This document shows positions 1 through 9,816 of a stretch of DNA of 64,000 nt, in pieces (the first letter of the stretch is position 1; every line of letters starts with the position of its first letter). The stretch covers positions 992,001-1,056,000 of the forward strand of contig NC_013061.1 in assembly GCF_000023825.1 (NCBI RefSeq). The letters run 5' to 3'. Below the pieces are notes generated by a model. The model was not told the DNA's origin and did no database searches. It was given only the letters and a program-made list of their open reading frames with translations. The position numbers and the translations under genes are program-made. Source of the stretch: Pedobacter heparinus DSM 2366. GTDB lineage: Bacteria; Bacteroidota; Bacteroidia; Sphingobacteriales; Sphingobacteriaceae.

Positions 1-361
1 GATCGTTCCAATAGGTAAAACGCTTAGGGAACAGTTCAGGGTTTACATGGAACTTAAAACATTACAAAATTTTGATAACAAAACGACCATGTTATTCGTT
101 ACTGATAAAGGAGCTGCTGCTTACCCTAAACTGATATACAGAACTGTGCAGCGTTATTTGACTTATGTTTCGACACAAGATAAAAAAAGTCCCCACGTGT
201 TGCGCCATTCTTATGCCACTAGTTTATTGAACAGAGGGGCCGATTTGAATGCCATTAAAGAATTATTGGGACATGCAAGCTTAGCGGCAACGCAGGTTTA
301 TACGCACAATTCAGTAGAAAGATTAAAAACAATATATAAACAGGCCCATCCAAAGGCGTAA
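1..361 (+). CDS. xerC: Tyrosine recombinase XerC/XerD-type, C-terminal part (5' truncated)
   Basis: This is the C-terminal third of a Xer-family tyrosine recombinase. The reading frame is open from base 2, so the gene starts outside the window. The visible part carries the catalytic box II: the HVLRHSYAT block supplies His and Arg, LLGHAS supplies the second His, and the Tyr of VYTHNS is the nucleophile. Family members resolve chromosome dimers at dif. The adjacent hpf gene starts 14 bases downstream, so the two are probably co-transcribed. The family is certain. XerC rather than XerD, or a phage-type integrase, is an inference from the housekeeping neighbourhood, because the N-terminal SAM-like domain is not in view. 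Confidence 0.85.
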   Translation, partial: IVPIGKTLREQFRVYMELKTLQNFDNKTTMLFVTDKGAAAYPKLIYRTVQRYLTYVSTQDKKSPHVLRHSYATSLLNRGADLNAIKELLGHASLAATQVYTHNSVERLKTIYKQAHPKA

Positions 362-363
362 AA

Positions 364-370
364 AAGGAGG
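364..370 (+). promoter_or_regulatory. Strong Shine-Dalgarno site of hpf
   Basis: An AAGGAGG heptamer lies 5 bases upstream of the hpf ATG at 376. Most genes in this window have no such site, as expected for Bacteroidota, so this near-perfect anti-SD complement stands out. Confidence 0.7.
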
Positions 371-375
371 AAAAT

Positions 376-723
376 ATGAAAATTACAGTTCAATCGATCC
401 ATTTCAATGCAGACCAGAAGTTATTAGATTTTATTCAGAAAAAAGTGGATAAGTTAGATCAGTTCTTTGATCAGATTATCAGTGGTGAAGTGTATTTAAA
501 ATTAGAGAACGTAGAAGATGAGGCCAATAAGATCAGTGAGATCAAACTGATTGTTCCTGGGGGTACGATGTTTGCGAAAGAGCAGTGTAAGTCGTTCGAA
601 GAAGCGACGGATTTGGCGATAGAATCCTTGAGAAAACAAATAACCAAACATAAAGATAAGACAAGAATTAAGCTGAGTGAGCACAAGGTGCTTTTGAATG
701 AGAATGAAGTGTCTGATTATTAG
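376..723 (+). CDS. hpf: Ribosome hibernation-promoting factor, short form (HPF/YfiA family)
   Basis: A 115-residue protein of the HPF/RaiA (sigma-54 modulation) family. It starts MKITVQSIHFN and has the beta-alpha-beta-beta-beta-alpha pattern, with the basic helix (KQITKHKDK) that lies in the 30S decoding channel. It lacks the extra C-terminal dimerisation domain of long HPF, so it is a short form. In the family, binding to idle 70S ribosomes blocks mRNA and tRNA sites in stationary phase. It lies directly behind the Xer recombinase and ends in a terminator at 752-784. The start is fixed by the strong ribosome binding site at 364-370. Confidence 0.92.
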   Translation: MKITVQSIHFNADQKLLDFIQKKVDKLDQFFDQIISGEVYLKLENVEDEANKISEIKLIVPGGTMFAKEQCKSFEEATDLAIESLRKQITKHKDKTRIKLSEHKVLLNENEVSDY

Positions 724-751
724 ATACATATTTTCAAGCTTTTTAATATGA

Positions 752-784
752 AACTGGCAGATTTACTTCTGCCAGTTTTTTTTT
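752..784 (+). terminator. Rho-independent terminator after hpf
   Basis: A perfect 9-bp stem (AACTGGCAG at 752-760 with its complement at 769-777) has an 8-base loop and is followed by a run of nine T. It separates the xer-hpf unit from the tRNA-tuf unit. Confidence 0.9.
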
Positions 785-793
785 GAAAATAAT

Positions 794-824
794 TTTGTGT
801 AGTATATAAATTCTTGTAGATTTG
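794..824 (+). promoter_or_regulatory. Bacteroidota-type promoter of the tRNA-tuf unit
   Basis: TTTG at 794-797 and TAGATTTG at 817-824 are separated by 19 bases. This fits the Bacteroidetes consensus (TTTG, 19-21 bases, TAnnTTTG) exactly. Transcription should start near 830. The leader before the first tRNA can form two small hairpins (825-830 with 865-870, and 840-844 with 848-852). Confidence 0.75.
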
Positions 825-930
825 CATTCCATTTCAGAGAGGGCGTTGCCCTGGTAAGAAAAAGGGAATGTTCTGTGAAAGATTAATATTGTAGAATACA
901 TTGCTTAAATTGACGCAGTGGATAATATAA

Positions 931-1003
<73 letters not shown>

Positions 1004-1040
1004 CTTTTAATATAGTATAGGAATATGCGATAATTAAAAG

Positions 1041-1123
1041 GGGGAGATACCAGAGTGGCCAAATGGGACAGACTGTAACTCTGTTGTCGCAAGACTTCGA
1101 AGGTTCGAATCCTTCTCTCCCCA
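1041..1123 (+). tRNA. tRNA-Tyr (anticodon GTA)
   Basis: An 83-base tRNA with the long variable arm of class II tRNAs. The acceptor stem GGGGAGA (1041-1047) pairs with TCTCCCC (1116-1122), with discriminator A. The anticodon loop CTGTAAC gives GTA. Second gene of the cluster. Confidence 0.95.
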
Positions 1124-1133
1124 CAATAAAGAA

Positions 1134-1206
1134 GCGGAAGTAGCTCAGTTGGTAGAGCGATAGCCTTCCAAGCTATAGGTCGCGAGTTCGAACCTCGTCT
1201 TCCGCT
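1134..1206 (+). tRNA. tRNA-Gly (anticodon TCC)
   Basis: A 73-base cloverleaf. The acceptor stem GCGGAAG (1134-1140) pairs with CTTCCGC (1199-1205). The anticodon loop CTTCCAA gives TCC, which reads GGA/GGG. Third gene of the cluster, only 10 bases after tRNA-Tyr. Confidence 0.95.
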
Positions 1207-1248
1207 CAAAATGGAAAAAGCTGGGCAGATTGCAGCGAAGAATAAAAA

Positions 1249-1320
<72 letters not shown>

Positions 1321-1441
1321 CAAAAAAAAGAGATGCTTTGTGAATCTGTTTATAGACAGCAGCTGAACAAGGTTTTTCGTGTTGAAATAGTATCAAAACA
1401 AATAATAAATAAAAAGTTAACCTACTAATAAGTATAAAAAC

Positions 1442-2629
1442 ATGGCAAAAGAAAAGTTTGACCGCAGCAAGCCGCACTTAAACATCGGCACAATCGGTCA
1501 CGTTGACCACGGTAAAACAACCTTAACAGCAGCTATCACTAAAGTGTTATCTGATGCTGGTTTATCTGAGGCGCGTTCATTTGATTCTATTGACTCTGCT
1601 CCAGAGGAAAAAGAAAGAGGTATCACCATTAATACAGCACACGTTGAATATTCAACGGCTAACCGTCACTATGCACACGTTGACTGTCCAGGTCACGCGG
1701 ATTATGTGAAAAACATGGTTACTGGTGCTGCGCAAATGGATGGAGCTATCATCGTTGTAGCGGCTACAGATGGTCCGATGCCACAAACTCGCGAGCACAT
1801 CCTTTTGGCTCGTCAGGTAGGTGTACCTTCATTGGTTGTATTCATGAACAAAGTGGATATGGTTGATGATCCTGAGTTACTAGAATTAGTAGAGATGGAA
1901 ATTCGTGAATTGTTATCTTTCTATGAATTCCCTGGTGATGATATTCCTGTTATTCAAGGTTCGGCTCTAGGTGGCTTGAACGGAGATCCAAAATGGGTTG
2001 CTAAAATCATGGAATTAATGGACGCTGTAGATAGCTATATTCCAATTCCTCCGCGTTTGACAGACCTTCCATTCTTAATGCCTGTTGAGGACGTATTCTC
2101 GATCACTGGTCGTGGTACTGTTGCAACTGGTCGTATTGAGCGCGGTGTAATCAACTCTGGAGATCCTGTTGAGATCCTGGGTATGGGTGCTGAAAATCTT
2201 AAATCAACTGTAACAGGTGTTGAGATGTTCCGTAAGATCCTTGATTATGGTGAGGCTGGTGATAACGTAGGTTTATTATTACGTGGTATTGAGAAAACTG
2301 ATATCCGTCGTGGTATGGTTATCTGTAAACCAGGTTCGGTAAATCCGCACACTGATTTCAAAGCTGAGATCTATGTATTGTCGAAAGCAGAAGGTGGACG
2401 TCACACTCCATTCTTTAATAAATACCGTCCGCAATTCTATTTCCGTACTACAGACGTAACTGGTGAGATTTCACTTGCTGAAGGAACTGAAATGGTTATG
2501 CCAGGTGATAACGTTACGATCACTGTTAAATTGATCAACGCTATTGCAATGGAAAAAGGTCTGCGTTTCGCTATCCGTGAGGGTGGTAGAACAGTAGGTG
2601 CCGGTCAGGTAACTGAAATTTTGAAATAG
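1442..2629 (+). CDS. tuf: Translation elongation factor Tu
   Basis: A 395-residue EF-Tu, the GTPase that delivers aminoacyl-tRNA to the ribosome. The GTP-binding motifs are GHVDHGKT (residues 19-26), DCPGH (about 81-85) and NKVD (about 136-139). Domains 2 and 3 follow and end in the usual AGQVTEILK. The length is normal. It lies 121 bases behind the four-tRNA cluster with no terminator between, so tRNAs and tuf probably form one unit, as in many bacteria. A 14-bp hairpin follows at 2664-2698. Confidence 0.98.
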   Translation: MAKEKFDRSKPHLNIGTIGHVDHGKTTLTAAITKVLSDAGLSEARSFDSIDSAPEEKERGITINTAHVEYSTANRHYAHVDCPGHADYVKNMVTGAAQMDGAIIVVAATDGPMPQTREHILLARQVGVPSLVVFMNKVDMVDDPELLELVEMEIRELLSFYEFPGDDIPVIQGSALGGLNGDPKWVAKIMELMDAVDSYIPIPPRLTDLPFLMPVEDVFSITGRGTVATGRIERGVINSGDPVEILGMGAENLKSTVTGVEMFRKILDYGEAGDNVGLLLRGIEKTDIRRGMVICKPGSVNPHTDFKAEIYVLSKAEGGRHTPFFNKYRPQFYFRTTDVTGEISLAEGTEMVMPGDNVTITVKLINAIAMEKGLRFAIREGGRTVGAGQVTEILK

Positions 2630-2663
2630 TCAATATCTCCTTAGGGAAATAGAGATGATAAAG

Positions 2664-2698
2664 CAAAGTACTTGGGCTTTGATTGCCTGAGTACTTTG
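2664..2698 (+). terminator. Hairpin after tuf (weak terminator or processing site)
   Basis: A 14-bp stem (2664-2677 with 2685-2698, two G-T pairs) closes a 7-base loop. It is followed only by TTCT, not by a run of T. It may be a partial terminator or a stabilising or processing hairpin between tuf and the tRNA-Trp-secE part. Confidence 0.55.
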
Positions 2699-2741
2699 TT
2701 CTAAAAAAAGTTCTGATTCTTAAAATAAGAATTTAATACAC

Positions 2742-2812
2742 ACGGGAATAGTTCAATGGTAGAATAGAGGTCTCCAAAACCTTTGATCAGGGTTCGAATC
2801 CTTGTTCCCGTG
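2742..2812 (+). tRNA. tRNA-Trp (anticodon CCA)
   Basis: A 71-base tRNA. The acceptor stem ACGGGAA (2742-2748) pairs with TTCCCGT (2805-2811). The anticodon loop CTCCAAA gives CCA. It lies between tuf and secE, a placement conserved in many bacteria. Its 3' end is only 13 bases before the secE start codon. Confidence 0.93.
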
Positions 2813-2825
2813 CAAAAAAATAATT

Positions 2826-3023
2826 ATGGCTAAAGTAGTTCAATTTATTAAAGAATCATACGAGGAAATGACCCAGAAGGTTACCTGGCCTACATGGGGA
2901 GAATTGCAAAATTCTGCAGTGCTGGTTTTGGTAGCTTCGTTAATCATTGCATGTGTTGTATTTGCAATGGATAAAGGGTCTACTTTTGTGTTGGATACTT
3001 TTTATAAATCACTTTCTAATTAA
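2826..3023 (+). CDS. secE: Preprotein translocase subunit SecE
   Basis: A 65-residue SecE, the small subunit that clamps SecY in the Sec translocon. A short amphipathic segment with the family pattern (EEMTQKVTWPTWGEL) is followed by one membrane helix at about residues 31-49. The ATG at 2826 is chosen. The longer frame back to 2802 would begin inside tRNA-Trp and adds residues that family members lack. The next gene, nusG, begins 9 bases after the stop, the classical secE-nusG pair. Confidence 0.95.
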   Translation: MAKVVQFIKESYEEMTQKVTWPTWGELQNSAVLVLVASLIIACVVFAMDKGSTFVLDTFYKSLSN

Positions 3024-3032
3024 TATAGCTAG

Positions 3033-3575
3033 ATGGACGGTCAGTTGAAATGGTATGTAGTTAGAGCTGTTAGCGGTAAAGAGAAGAAAGTAAAACAGTA
3101 TATAGATTCTGAAATCAGTCGTTTAGGTTTTTCTCATCTGGTACCTCAGGTACTGATACCGATGGAAAAATACTATCAGATGAAGGACGGGAAAAAGATT
3201 GCCAAAGAGCGCAACTTTTATCCGGGTTATGTTTTGATAGAAGCTATTTTAGATGGAGAATTGGAACACATTATTAAGAATATTAATAGTGTGATTGGCT
3301 TTTTAGGGGATAAGGGCGGAAATCCGGTTCCTATGCGCCAGGCGGAAGTTAACCGTATTTTAGGTAAAGTTGATGAGATGAGCCAGCAAGGTGAAACCAT
3401 GAATGTTGCTTATTATGTTGGAGAGAACGTTAAGGTTATGGATGGACCATTTAATGGTTTTACCGGCGTTATTGAAGAGGTTAATGAAGAGAAGAAAAAA
3501 TTAAAAGTTATGGTTAAGATTTTTGGAAGGAAAACTCCGCTGGAACTTAACTATATGCAGGTAGAAAAAGAATAA
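3033..3575 (+). CDS. nusG: Transcription termination/antitermination factor NusG
   Basis: A 180-residue NusG. The N-terminal NGN domain (about residues 5-120, starting [15 protein letters not shown]) binds the RNA polymerase clamp. A C-terminal KOW domain (about residues 127-175, containing [18 protein letters not shown]) binds NusE/S10 or Rho. It couples transcription with translation and modulates pausing and Rho termination. It sits in the invariant secE-nusG-rplK order. Confidence 0.97.
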   Translation: MDGQLKWYVVRAVSGKEKKVKQYIDSEISRLGFSHLVPQVLIPMEKYYQMKDGKKIAKERNFYPGYVLIEAILDGELEHIIKNINSVIGFLGDKGGNPVPMRQAEVNRILGKVDEMSQQGETMNVAYYVGENVKVMDGPFNGFTGVIEEVNEEKKKLKVMVKIFGRKTPLELNYMQVEKE

Positions 3576-3639
3576 AGACCTTAAATGTTACATGCTTCCA
3601 ACATTATAACATTGAGTATTACTATTAACAAAACAGAAA

Positions 3640-4083
3640 ATGGCAAAAGAAGTCAGTGCGCTTGTTAAATTACAGATCAAGGGTGGAGCTGCAAATCCAT
3701 CGCCGCCGGTAGGACCTGCATTGGGTGCTAAAGGGGTGAATATCATGGAGTTTTGCAAACAGTTCAATGCTCGTACCCAAGATAAGCCCGGTAAAGTATT
3801 ACCAGTTGTAATTACTGTTTATGCTGACAAGTCTTTCGAATTTATCATCAAAACCCCTCCGGTTGCTATCCAGTTAAAGGATGCTACTAAATTACAGAGT
3901 GGTTCTGCTGAGCCCAACCGTAAGAAAGTTGGTTCGGTGACTTGGGATCAGGTTAAGTCAATTGCTGAAGATAAAATGACTGATTTAAATGCATTTACTA
4001 TCGAATCGGCAATGAGTATGGTTGCCGGTACAGCACGCAGTATGGGAATCACCGTTAGCGGTGATGCACCTTGGACAAATTAA
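3640..4083 (+). CDS. rplK: 50S ribosomal protein L11
   Basis: A 147-residue L11 with the typical start, where [15 protein letters not shown] is followed by the PVGPALG signature. The C-terminal rRNA-binding domain contains the ARSMG block. It forms the GTPase-associated centre stalk base together with L10 and L12, which are encoded just downstream. The stop is 23 bases before the rplA GTG start. Confidence 0.97.
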   Translation: MAKEVSALVKLQIKGGAANPSPPVGPALGAKGVNIMEFCKQFNARTQDKPGKVLPVVITVYADKSFEFIIKTPPVAIQLKDATKLQSGSAEPNRKKVGSVTWDQVKSIAEDKMTDLNAFTIESAMSMVAGTARSMGITVSGDAPWTN

Positions 4084-4106
4084 TTAACAAAAAACAGTTT
4101 ACAACA

Positions 4107-4805
4107 GTGGCTAAATTAACAAAAAATCAAAAAAAGGCACATGCTAAACTAGAATCTGGTAAAACGTATTCTTTAAAGGATGCGGCTGCTTTGGTAAAAG
4201 AGATTACTACAACTAAATTTGATGCATCGGTTGATATCGATGTAGCTTTAGGTGTAGATCCGCGTAAAGCGAATCAAATGGTTCGTGGTATCGCTACTTT
4301 ACCGCACGGTACAGGTAAAACTGTACGTGTATTAGTTCTTTGTACTCCTGATAAGGAAGAAGAGGCTAAAGCAGCAGGTGCAGATTTTGTAGGTTTAGAC
4401 GAATATGTAGCTAAGATTGAAGGTGGATGGACTGATGTTGACATTATTATCACTACTCCTGCTTGTATGGCAAAAGTAGGGAAACTGGGCCGAGTTTTGG
4501 GTCCACGTAACCTTATGCCAAACCCAAAATCAGGTACTGTAACCAATGAAGTTGGTAAAGCAGTTACTGATGTAAAAGGCGGTAAGATTGATTTTAAAGT
4601 TGACAAAAGTGGTATTATACACGCTTCAGTAGGAAAAGTATCATTCCCGGCAGAAAAAATATATGAAAATGCATTAGAAGTACTTCAGGTAATTTCTAAG
4701 CTAAAACCATCTGCTGCAAAAGGAACTTATTTTAAGAGCATTCATGTTTCTTCAACTATGAGTCCTGGGATTGCAATCGAAACTAAATCAGTAGCGGGGA
4801 TCTAA
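4107..4805 (+). CDS. rplA: 50S ribosomal protein L1 (GTG start)
   Basis: A 232-residue L1 with the signature [17 protein letters not shown] near residue 130. The protein forms the mobile L1 stalk and in other bacteria represses its own operon. The start is set at GTG 4107, giving [10 protein letters not shown], because family members begin with this segment. An ATG at 4071 in the same frame lies inside rplK and would add 12 unrelated residues. The rplJ ATG follows 2 bases after the stop. Confidence 0.94.
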   Translation: MAKLTKNQKKAHAKLESGKTYSLKDAAALVKEITTTKFDASVDIDVALGVDPRKANQMVRGIATLPHGTGKTVRVLVLCTPDKEEEAKAAGADFVGLDEYVAKIEGGWTDVDIIITTPACMAKVGKLGRVLGPRNLMPNPKSGTVTNEVGKAVTDVKGGKIDFKVDKSGIIHASVGKVSFPAEKIYENALEVLQVISKLKPSAAKGTYFKSIHVSSTMSPGIAIETKSVAGI

Positions 4806-4807
4806 TT

Positions 4808-5329
4808 ATGAACAGAGAAGAAAAACACGAATTAGTTTCTGCGCTTCAAGTGAAGATGCAGGAGTTTGGCAATTTTTATATTGCTGATACATCGAGCTTA
4901 TCTGTTGAGAAAGTAAACAGTATCCGTCGTAAATGTTTTGAAAGCGGGATTGAAATGCAGGTTGCAAAAAATACTTTGATCAGAAAAGCGATTGAAGGAT
5001 TGGAAGGCGATGCATCAGAGATTTTCGTGGCACTTAAAGGTCAGTCAGCCTTATTATTCTCAACAGTAGGCAATGGTCCGGCTAAGCTGATCAAAGCGTT
5101 GAGGAAAGGTTCTGATAAACCTGTGCTTAAAGCAGCTTATATCGATTCGACAGTATTTATCGGTGACAACCAGTTAGATACTTTAGTAAGCCTGAAATCA
5201 AGAGAAGAGCTTATTGGAGATATCATTGGATTACTACAGTCGCCAGCTAAAAACGTTATATCGGCATTACAGTCTGGTGGTAGCAAAATTGCAGGAATTG
5301 TTAAAACTCTTCAAGAGAGAGAAGGTTAA
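4808..5329 (+). CDS. rplJ: 50S ribosomal protein L10
   Basis: A 173-residue L10. The N-terminal rRNA-binding globular domain (KHELVSALQ to about residue 130) is followed by the C-terminal helix that docks L7/L12 dimers. It begins 2 bases after rplA and is followed by rplL after 62 AT-rich bases. In other bacteria the L10-L12 complex represses translation of this pair. No obvious leader structure was identified here. Confidence 0.96.
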   Translation: MNREEKHELVSALQVKMQEFGNFYIADTSSLSVEKVNSIRRKCFESGIEMQVAKNTLIRKAIEGLEGDASEIFVALKGQSALLFSTVGNGPAKLIKALRKGSDKPVLKAAYIDSTVFIGDNQLDTLVSLKSREELIGDIIGLLQSPAKNVISALQSGGSKIAGIVKTLQEREG

Positions 5330-5391
5330 GGACACCTTAAAAGTTCATATTAAATAATTATTTTTACGTAAATTTTTAAAAATCTATAAAA

Positions 5392-5766
5392 ATGGCAGAT
5401 TTAAAAGCGTTTGCTGAGCAATTGGTAAACTTAACAGTTAAAGAAGTTAACGAATTAGCTCAAATCTTAAAAGACGAGTATGGTATTGAACCAGCTGCTG
5501 CTGCAGTTGCTGTTGCAGGTCCTGCTGGTGATGCTGCTCCTGCAGCTGAAGAAAAATCTACTTTCGATGTAATTTTGAAAGAAGCTGGTGGTCAGAAGTT
5601 AGCAGTTGTTAAATTGGTAAAAGACCTAACTGGTTTAGGTTTAAAAGAAGCTAAAGATTTAGTTGATGGTGCACCAAAAGAATTAAAAGCTGGTGTTGCT
5701 AAAGACGAAGCTGAAGCTTTGAAAAAACAATTAGAAGAAGCTGGAGCAGTAGTTGAAATTAAGTAA
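5392..5766 (+). CDS. rplL: 50S ribosomal protein L7/L12
   Basis: A 124-residue L7/L12. The N-terminal dimerisation domain (residues 1-35) is followed by an Ala/Pro/Gly-rich hinge (about 36-55) and the C-terminal factor-binding domain with [15 protein letters not shown]. It stimulates the GTPase activity of EF-Tu and EF-G. A perfect palindrome follows at 5793-5822, before rpoB. Confidence 0.97.
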   Translation: MADLKAFAEQLVNLTVKEVNELAQILKDEYGIEPAAAAVAVAGPAGDAAPAAEEKSTFDVILKEAGGQKLAVVKLVKDLTGLGLKEAKDLVDGAPKELKAGVAKDEAEALKKQLEEAGAVVEIK

Positions 5767-5792
5767 TAGCTTAATTTTAATATAACTTAAAC

Positions 5793-5822
5793 ATAGACTC
5801 CGACTATATAGTCGGAGTCTAT
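5793..5822 (+). terminator. Perfect palindrome between rplL and rpoB (attenuator or processing hairpin)
   Basis: A 30-base perfect inverted repeat (arms 5793-5807 and 5808-5822) would fold into a long hairpin with a minimal loop. It lacks a following T run, so full termination is unlikely. By analogy with the E. coli rplL-rpoB gap it could attenuate transcription or be cut by RNase III. A second inverted repeat (GTTTGATT at 5847-5854 with its complement at 5876-5883) follows. Confidence 0.6.
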
Positions 5823-5920
5823 ACCTGTTTATAAACATTTCATTTAGTTTGATTGATGAGATGCATTTAACGGCAAATCAAACAAATAGTTTATTCTTAA
5901 AGTAAATTAACTTTAGTCCA

Positions 5921-8900
5921 TTGGCAAATAAAGTCGACCAAAGAGTAAATTTTGCACGTAGTAAGCATATTATAGATTACCCGGATTTTCTAGATGTGCA
6001 GTTGCAATCATTCAGAGAATTTTTTCAGATAGAAACCACTTCGGATAACCGTCATACAGAGGGTTTATTTAAGGTATTTGCTGAAAATTTTCCAATCACA
6101 GATTCCAGAAACATCTTTGTTTTGGAATTCCTTGATTATTTTATTGACCCGCCGCGTTATGATATACCTGAGTGTATTGACCGTGGGTTAACTTATAGTG
6201 TTCCGTTGAAAGCTAAATTAAAGCTTTCGTGTAATGATGCTGAGCACGAAGATTTTGAAACCATTATTCAGGATGTGTATTTAGGGACCATACCTTATAT
6301 GACCCCAAAAGGTACATTTGTGATTAACGGAGCAGAGCGTGTAATTGTTTCACAATTGCACAGGTCGCCAGGTGTGTTCTTCGGCCAAAGCCGCCACACA
6401 AATGGAACTAAATTGTACTCAGCCCGTGTAATTCCTTTTAAGGGTTCATGGATCGAGTTTGCTACAGACGTAAACAACGTGATGTATGCTTACATTGATC
6501 GTAAGAAAAAGTTCCCGGTTACCACCTTATTGCGTGCTATTGGTTACGATTCTGATAAGGACATTTTGGAGCTGTTCGATCTTGCCGATGAGGTAAAGGT
6601 CAGCAAATCCGGCTTGAAAAAATATATCGGGCGTAAGCTTGCAGCAAGAGTATTGAGGAAGTGGGTAGAGGATTTTGTAGATGAAGATACTGGTGAGGTA
6701 GTTTCAATAGATCGTAATGAAGTGATCTTAGACAGGGATACTGTATTGGAAGACGACCACATTGATATGATCATTGATGCTGGTGTGAAGACGATCATCT
6801 TATCTAAGGATGATGGTGCTAGCCAGGCTGATTATACCATTATATATAATACTTTACAAAAGGATACATCTAACTCTGAAAAAGAGGCTGTTGAAAACAT
6901 CTATCGTGCTTTGCGTAATGCAGAACCACCTGATGAGGAAACTGCAAGAGGTATCATTGAGCGTTTGTTCTTTTCGGATAAACGTTATGACTTGGGTGAT
7001 GTGGGCAGGTACCGCATTAACCGTAAGTTGAAAATGGATACTCCCGATCATGTAAAAGTTTTAACGAAGGCTGATATCATTGCCATTGTTAAGTACCTGA
7101 TCAAACTGATCAACTCTAAAGAAGAGGTGGATGATATTGATCACTTGTCGAACCGTCGTGTTCGTACAGTAGGTGAGCAATTGTACGCTCAGTTTGGTGT
7201 TGGTCTGGCACGTATGGCAAGAACCATCCGTGAGCGTATGAACATCCGAGATAACGAGGTATTTACACCAACTGATCTGATCAATGCCCGTACTTTATCA
7301 TCGGTGATCAATTCATTTTTTGGTACAAACCAGTTGTCACAGTTCATGGACCAGACGAATCCTTTGGCAGAGATTACGCACAAACGTCGTTTGTCGGCCT
7401 TAGGCCCAGGTGGTCTGTCGCGTGAGCGTGCAGGTTTCGAGGTACGTGACGTTCACTATACGCACTATGGCCGTTTGTGTACAATTGAAACGCCAGAGGG
7501 ACCAAACATTGGTTTGATTTCTTCTTTGTGTGTTCATGCGAAGATCAATAATTTAGGTTTCATTGAAACTCCTTATAAGAAAGTAGAGAACGGTATTGTT
7601 TCGGTTGATGAACCGGTGATTTACTTATCTGCTGAGGATGAAGATGGTAAAACCATTGCGCAGGCAAATGCAGCTTATGATGATAAAGGTAATTTCACCA
7701 CTTCACGTGTAAAAGCACGTTATGAAGGTGACTTCCCGGTTATTGAACCAGAGAAACTGGACTTAATGGACGTGGCGCCGAATCAGATTACTTCAATTGC
7801 AGCTTCCTTGATTCCTTTCCTTGAGCATGATGATGCGAACAGGGCCTTGATGGGATCGAACATGCAACGTCAGGCCGTACCATTGTTACGTCCTGAGGCT
7901 CCTATCGTTGGTACAGGTTTGGAAGGTCGGGTAGCCCGCGATTCAAGAACGCTGATTAACGCTGAGGGTGACGGTGTGGTGGAATACGTTGATGCAAATG
8001 AGATCACCATTAAATATGTGCGTAATGACAGTGATCGTTTAGTTTCTTTTGAAGGTGACAGTAAAACCTATAAGTTAATCAAATTCAAAAAAACCAATCA
8101 GAATACCTGTATCAATTTAAAGCCAATTGTTAAAAAAGGCCAGAAGGTTGTAAAAGGACAGGTGTTGTGTGAAGGTTATGCTACTGAAAATGGTGAGTTG
8201 GCATTGGGAAGAAACTTAAAAGTTGCTTTCATGCCTTGGCAGGGATATAACTTTGAGGATGCGATTGTAATCAGTGAGCGTATTGTCCGTGAAGATATCT
8301 TTACTTCTTTACACATCGAAGAGTTTGAGCTGGAAGTACGCGATACCAAACGTGGGGAAGAGGAATTGACTCCAGATATTCCTAACGTTTCTGAGGAAGC
8401 AACTAAGGATCTTGACGAGAACGGTATCATCCGTATCGGTGCTGAAGTGAAAGAAGGTGATATCCTTATTGGCAAGATTACCCCTAAGGGAGAATCTGAT
8501 CCTTCACCGGAAGAGAAGTTGTTGCGTGCTATATTTGGAGATAAGGCAGGAGATGTTAAAGATGCATCTTTGAAAACCCCTCCATCTATCAGGGGTGTGG
8601 TAATTGATACCAAATTGTTCTCAAGAGCTAAGAAAACTACTAAAGCAGAAGAAAAATCTGCAATAGAAAAACTAGATAAGAAATATGATCTGGCTGTTTT
8701 AAACCTTAAGAATGAGCTTGTAGATAAATTGTTCCAGATTGTGAACGGTAAAACGTCGCAGGGGGTATACAATGTTTATAAAGAGCTATTGTTCCCTAAA
8801 GGTGCGAAATTTACGCAGAAAAGCTTATCAGACCTTGAATACGCACACATCAATCCATACAAATGGACTACTGATGACGACAAGAATGAGCAGATCAAAA

Positions 8901-9724
8901 TGTTGTTGCACAACTACGGTATTCGTGTAAACGAGGAGCTGGGTGCTTACAAACGTGATAAATTTGCCATTAGTGTTGGTGATGAACTTCCATCTGGTAT
9001 TGTACAGATGGCCAAGGTTTATGTTGCCAAGAAACGTAAGTTAAAAGTAGGGGATAAGATGGCCGGACGTCACGGTAACAAGGGTATTGTAGCCCGTATT
9101 GTTCGTGATGAAGATATGCCATTCCTTGAAGACGGAACACCTGTTGATATTGTGTTGAACCCACTGGGTGTACCTTCACGTATGAACTTAGGTCAGATCT
9201 ATGAAACTGTACTGGCATGGGCAGGTAAAGAATTGGGTGTAAAATTTGCTACTCCGATTTTTGATGGTGCCAAACATGACGAAGTAGAGGATTGGATCGC
9301 TAAGGCAGGAGTACCTGCTTCGGGCAGAACTTATTTACATAATGGTTTAACGGGTGAGAAATTTGACCAGCCAACAACTGTAGGTATCATCTACATGTTG
9401 AAATTGGGGCACATGGTTGATGATAAGATGCACGCCCGTTCAATCGGACCATACTCATTGATTACACAGCAGCCATTGGGTGGTAAAGCCCAGTTTGGTG
9501 GTCAGCGTTTTGGTGAGATGGAGGTTTGGGCATTGGAAGCATTTGGTGCGGCCAATATCCTGCAAGAGATCTTAACCGTTAAGTCGGATGATGTGATCGG
9601 AAGGGCCAAAACCTATGAAGCGATTGTAAAAGGCGAGAACCTTCCTACTCCAGGTGTACCGGAATCATTTAATGTATTGGTACATGAGTTACGTGGATTA
9701 GGTTTAGATATTACGTTAGACTAA
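5921..9724 (+). CDS. rpoB: DNA-directed RNA polymerase subunit beta (TTG start)
   Basis: A 1267-residue RNA polymerase beta subunit, one half of the active-site cleft. Typical blocks include the rifampicin-region segment with [20 protein letters not shown], then [14 protein letters not shown] [25 protein letters not shown], and the C-terminal [20 protein letters not shown]. The best start is a TTG at 5921 giving [11 protein letters not shown]. No in-frame ATG lies nearby upstream. It follows rplL after a 154-base gap with two inverted repeats and precedes rpoC by 92 bases. Confidence 0.97.
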   Translation: MANKVDQRVNFARSKHIIDYPDFLDVQLQSFREFFQIETTSDNRHTEGLFKVFAENFPITDSRNIFVLEFLDYFIDPPRYDIPECIDRGLTYSVPLKAKLKLSCNDAEHEDFETIIQDVYLGTIPYMTPKGTFVINGAERVIVSQLHRSPGVFFGQSRHTNGTKLYSARVIPFKGSWIEFATDVNNVMYAYIDRKKKFPVTTLLRAIGYDSDKDILELFDLADEVKVSKSGLKKYIGRKLAARVLRKWVEDFVDEDTGEVVSIDRNEVILDRDTVLEDDHIDMIIDAGVKTIILSKDDGASQADYTIIYNTLQKDTSNSEKEAVENIYRALRNAEPPDEETARGIIERLFFSDKRYDLGDVGRYRINRKLKMDTPDHVKVLTKADIIAIVKYLIKLINSKEEVDDIDHLSNRRVRTVGEQLYAQFGVGLARMARTIRERMNIRDNEVFTPTDLINARTLSSVINSFFGTNQLSQFMDQTNPLAEITHKRRLSALGPGGLSRERAGFEVRDVHYTHYGRLCTIETPEGPNIGLISSLCVHAKINNLGFIETPYKKVENGIVSVDEPVIYLSAEDEDGKTIAQANAAYDDKGNFTTSRVKARYEGDFPVIEPEKLDLMDVAPNQITSIAASLIPFLEHDDANRALMGSNMQRQAVPLLRPEAPIVGTGLEGRVARDSRTLINAEGDGVVEYVDANEITIKYVRNDSDRLVSFEGDSKTYKLIKFKKTNQNTCINLKPIVKKGQKVVKGQVLCEGYATENGELALGRNLKVAFMPWQGYNFEDAIVISERIVREDIFTSLHIEEFELEVRDTKRGEEELTPDIPNVSEEATKDLDENGIIRIGAEVKEGDILIGKITPKGESDPSPEEKLLRAIFGDKAGDVKDASLKTPPSIRGVVIDTKLFSRAKKTTKAEEKSAIEKLDKKYDLAVLNLKNELVDKLFQIVNGKTSQGVYNVYKELLFPKGAKFTQKSLSDLEYAHINPYKWTTDDDKNEQIKMLLHNYGIRVNEELGAYKRDKFAISVGDELPSGIVQMAKVYVAKKRKLKVGDKMAGRHGNKGIVARIVRDEDMPFLEDGTPVDIVLNPLGVPSRMNLGQIYETVLAWAGKELGVKFATPIFDGAKHDEVEDWIAKAGVPASGRTYLHNGLTGEKFDQPTTVGIIYMLKLGHMVDDKMHARSIGPYSLITQQPLGGKAQFGGQRFGEMEVWALEAFGAANILQEILTVKSDDVIGRAKTYEAIVKGENLPTPGVPESFNVLVHELRGLGLDITLD

Positions 9725-9737
9725 GTATTTAGTATGA

Positions 9738-9795
9738 AGTAGTTGGTATTTAGAAATAGGCATTTAGCTGATCTAACTACTAACTACTAACTACT
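9738..9795 (+). repeat. 7-bp tandem repeats and hairpin in the rpoB-rpoC gap
   Basis: Three exact copies of AACTACT run from 9775 to 9795. The upstream segment at 9738-9748 (AGTAGTTGGTA) can pair with 9785-9795 with one G-T pair, and alternatively with the previous unit at 9778-9788. The gap could therefore form alternative hairpins. Confidence 0.6.
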
Positions 9796-9816
9796 GGCTG
9801 CTAAAACAAAAGAGCT

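Noticed and set aside
2802..2825. Longer secE start
   Set aside because: It begins inside tRNA-Trp and adds residues unlike SecE. ATG 2826 is correct.
4071..4106. ATG start for rplA within rplK
   Set aside because: It adds 12 residues not found in L1. GTG 4107 gives the family N-terminus.
8176..8772. 198-codon minus-strand frame inside rpoB
   Set aside because: It is antisense to a conserved essential gene with strong codon structure on plus. Composition is Ser-rich, typical of a shadow frame.
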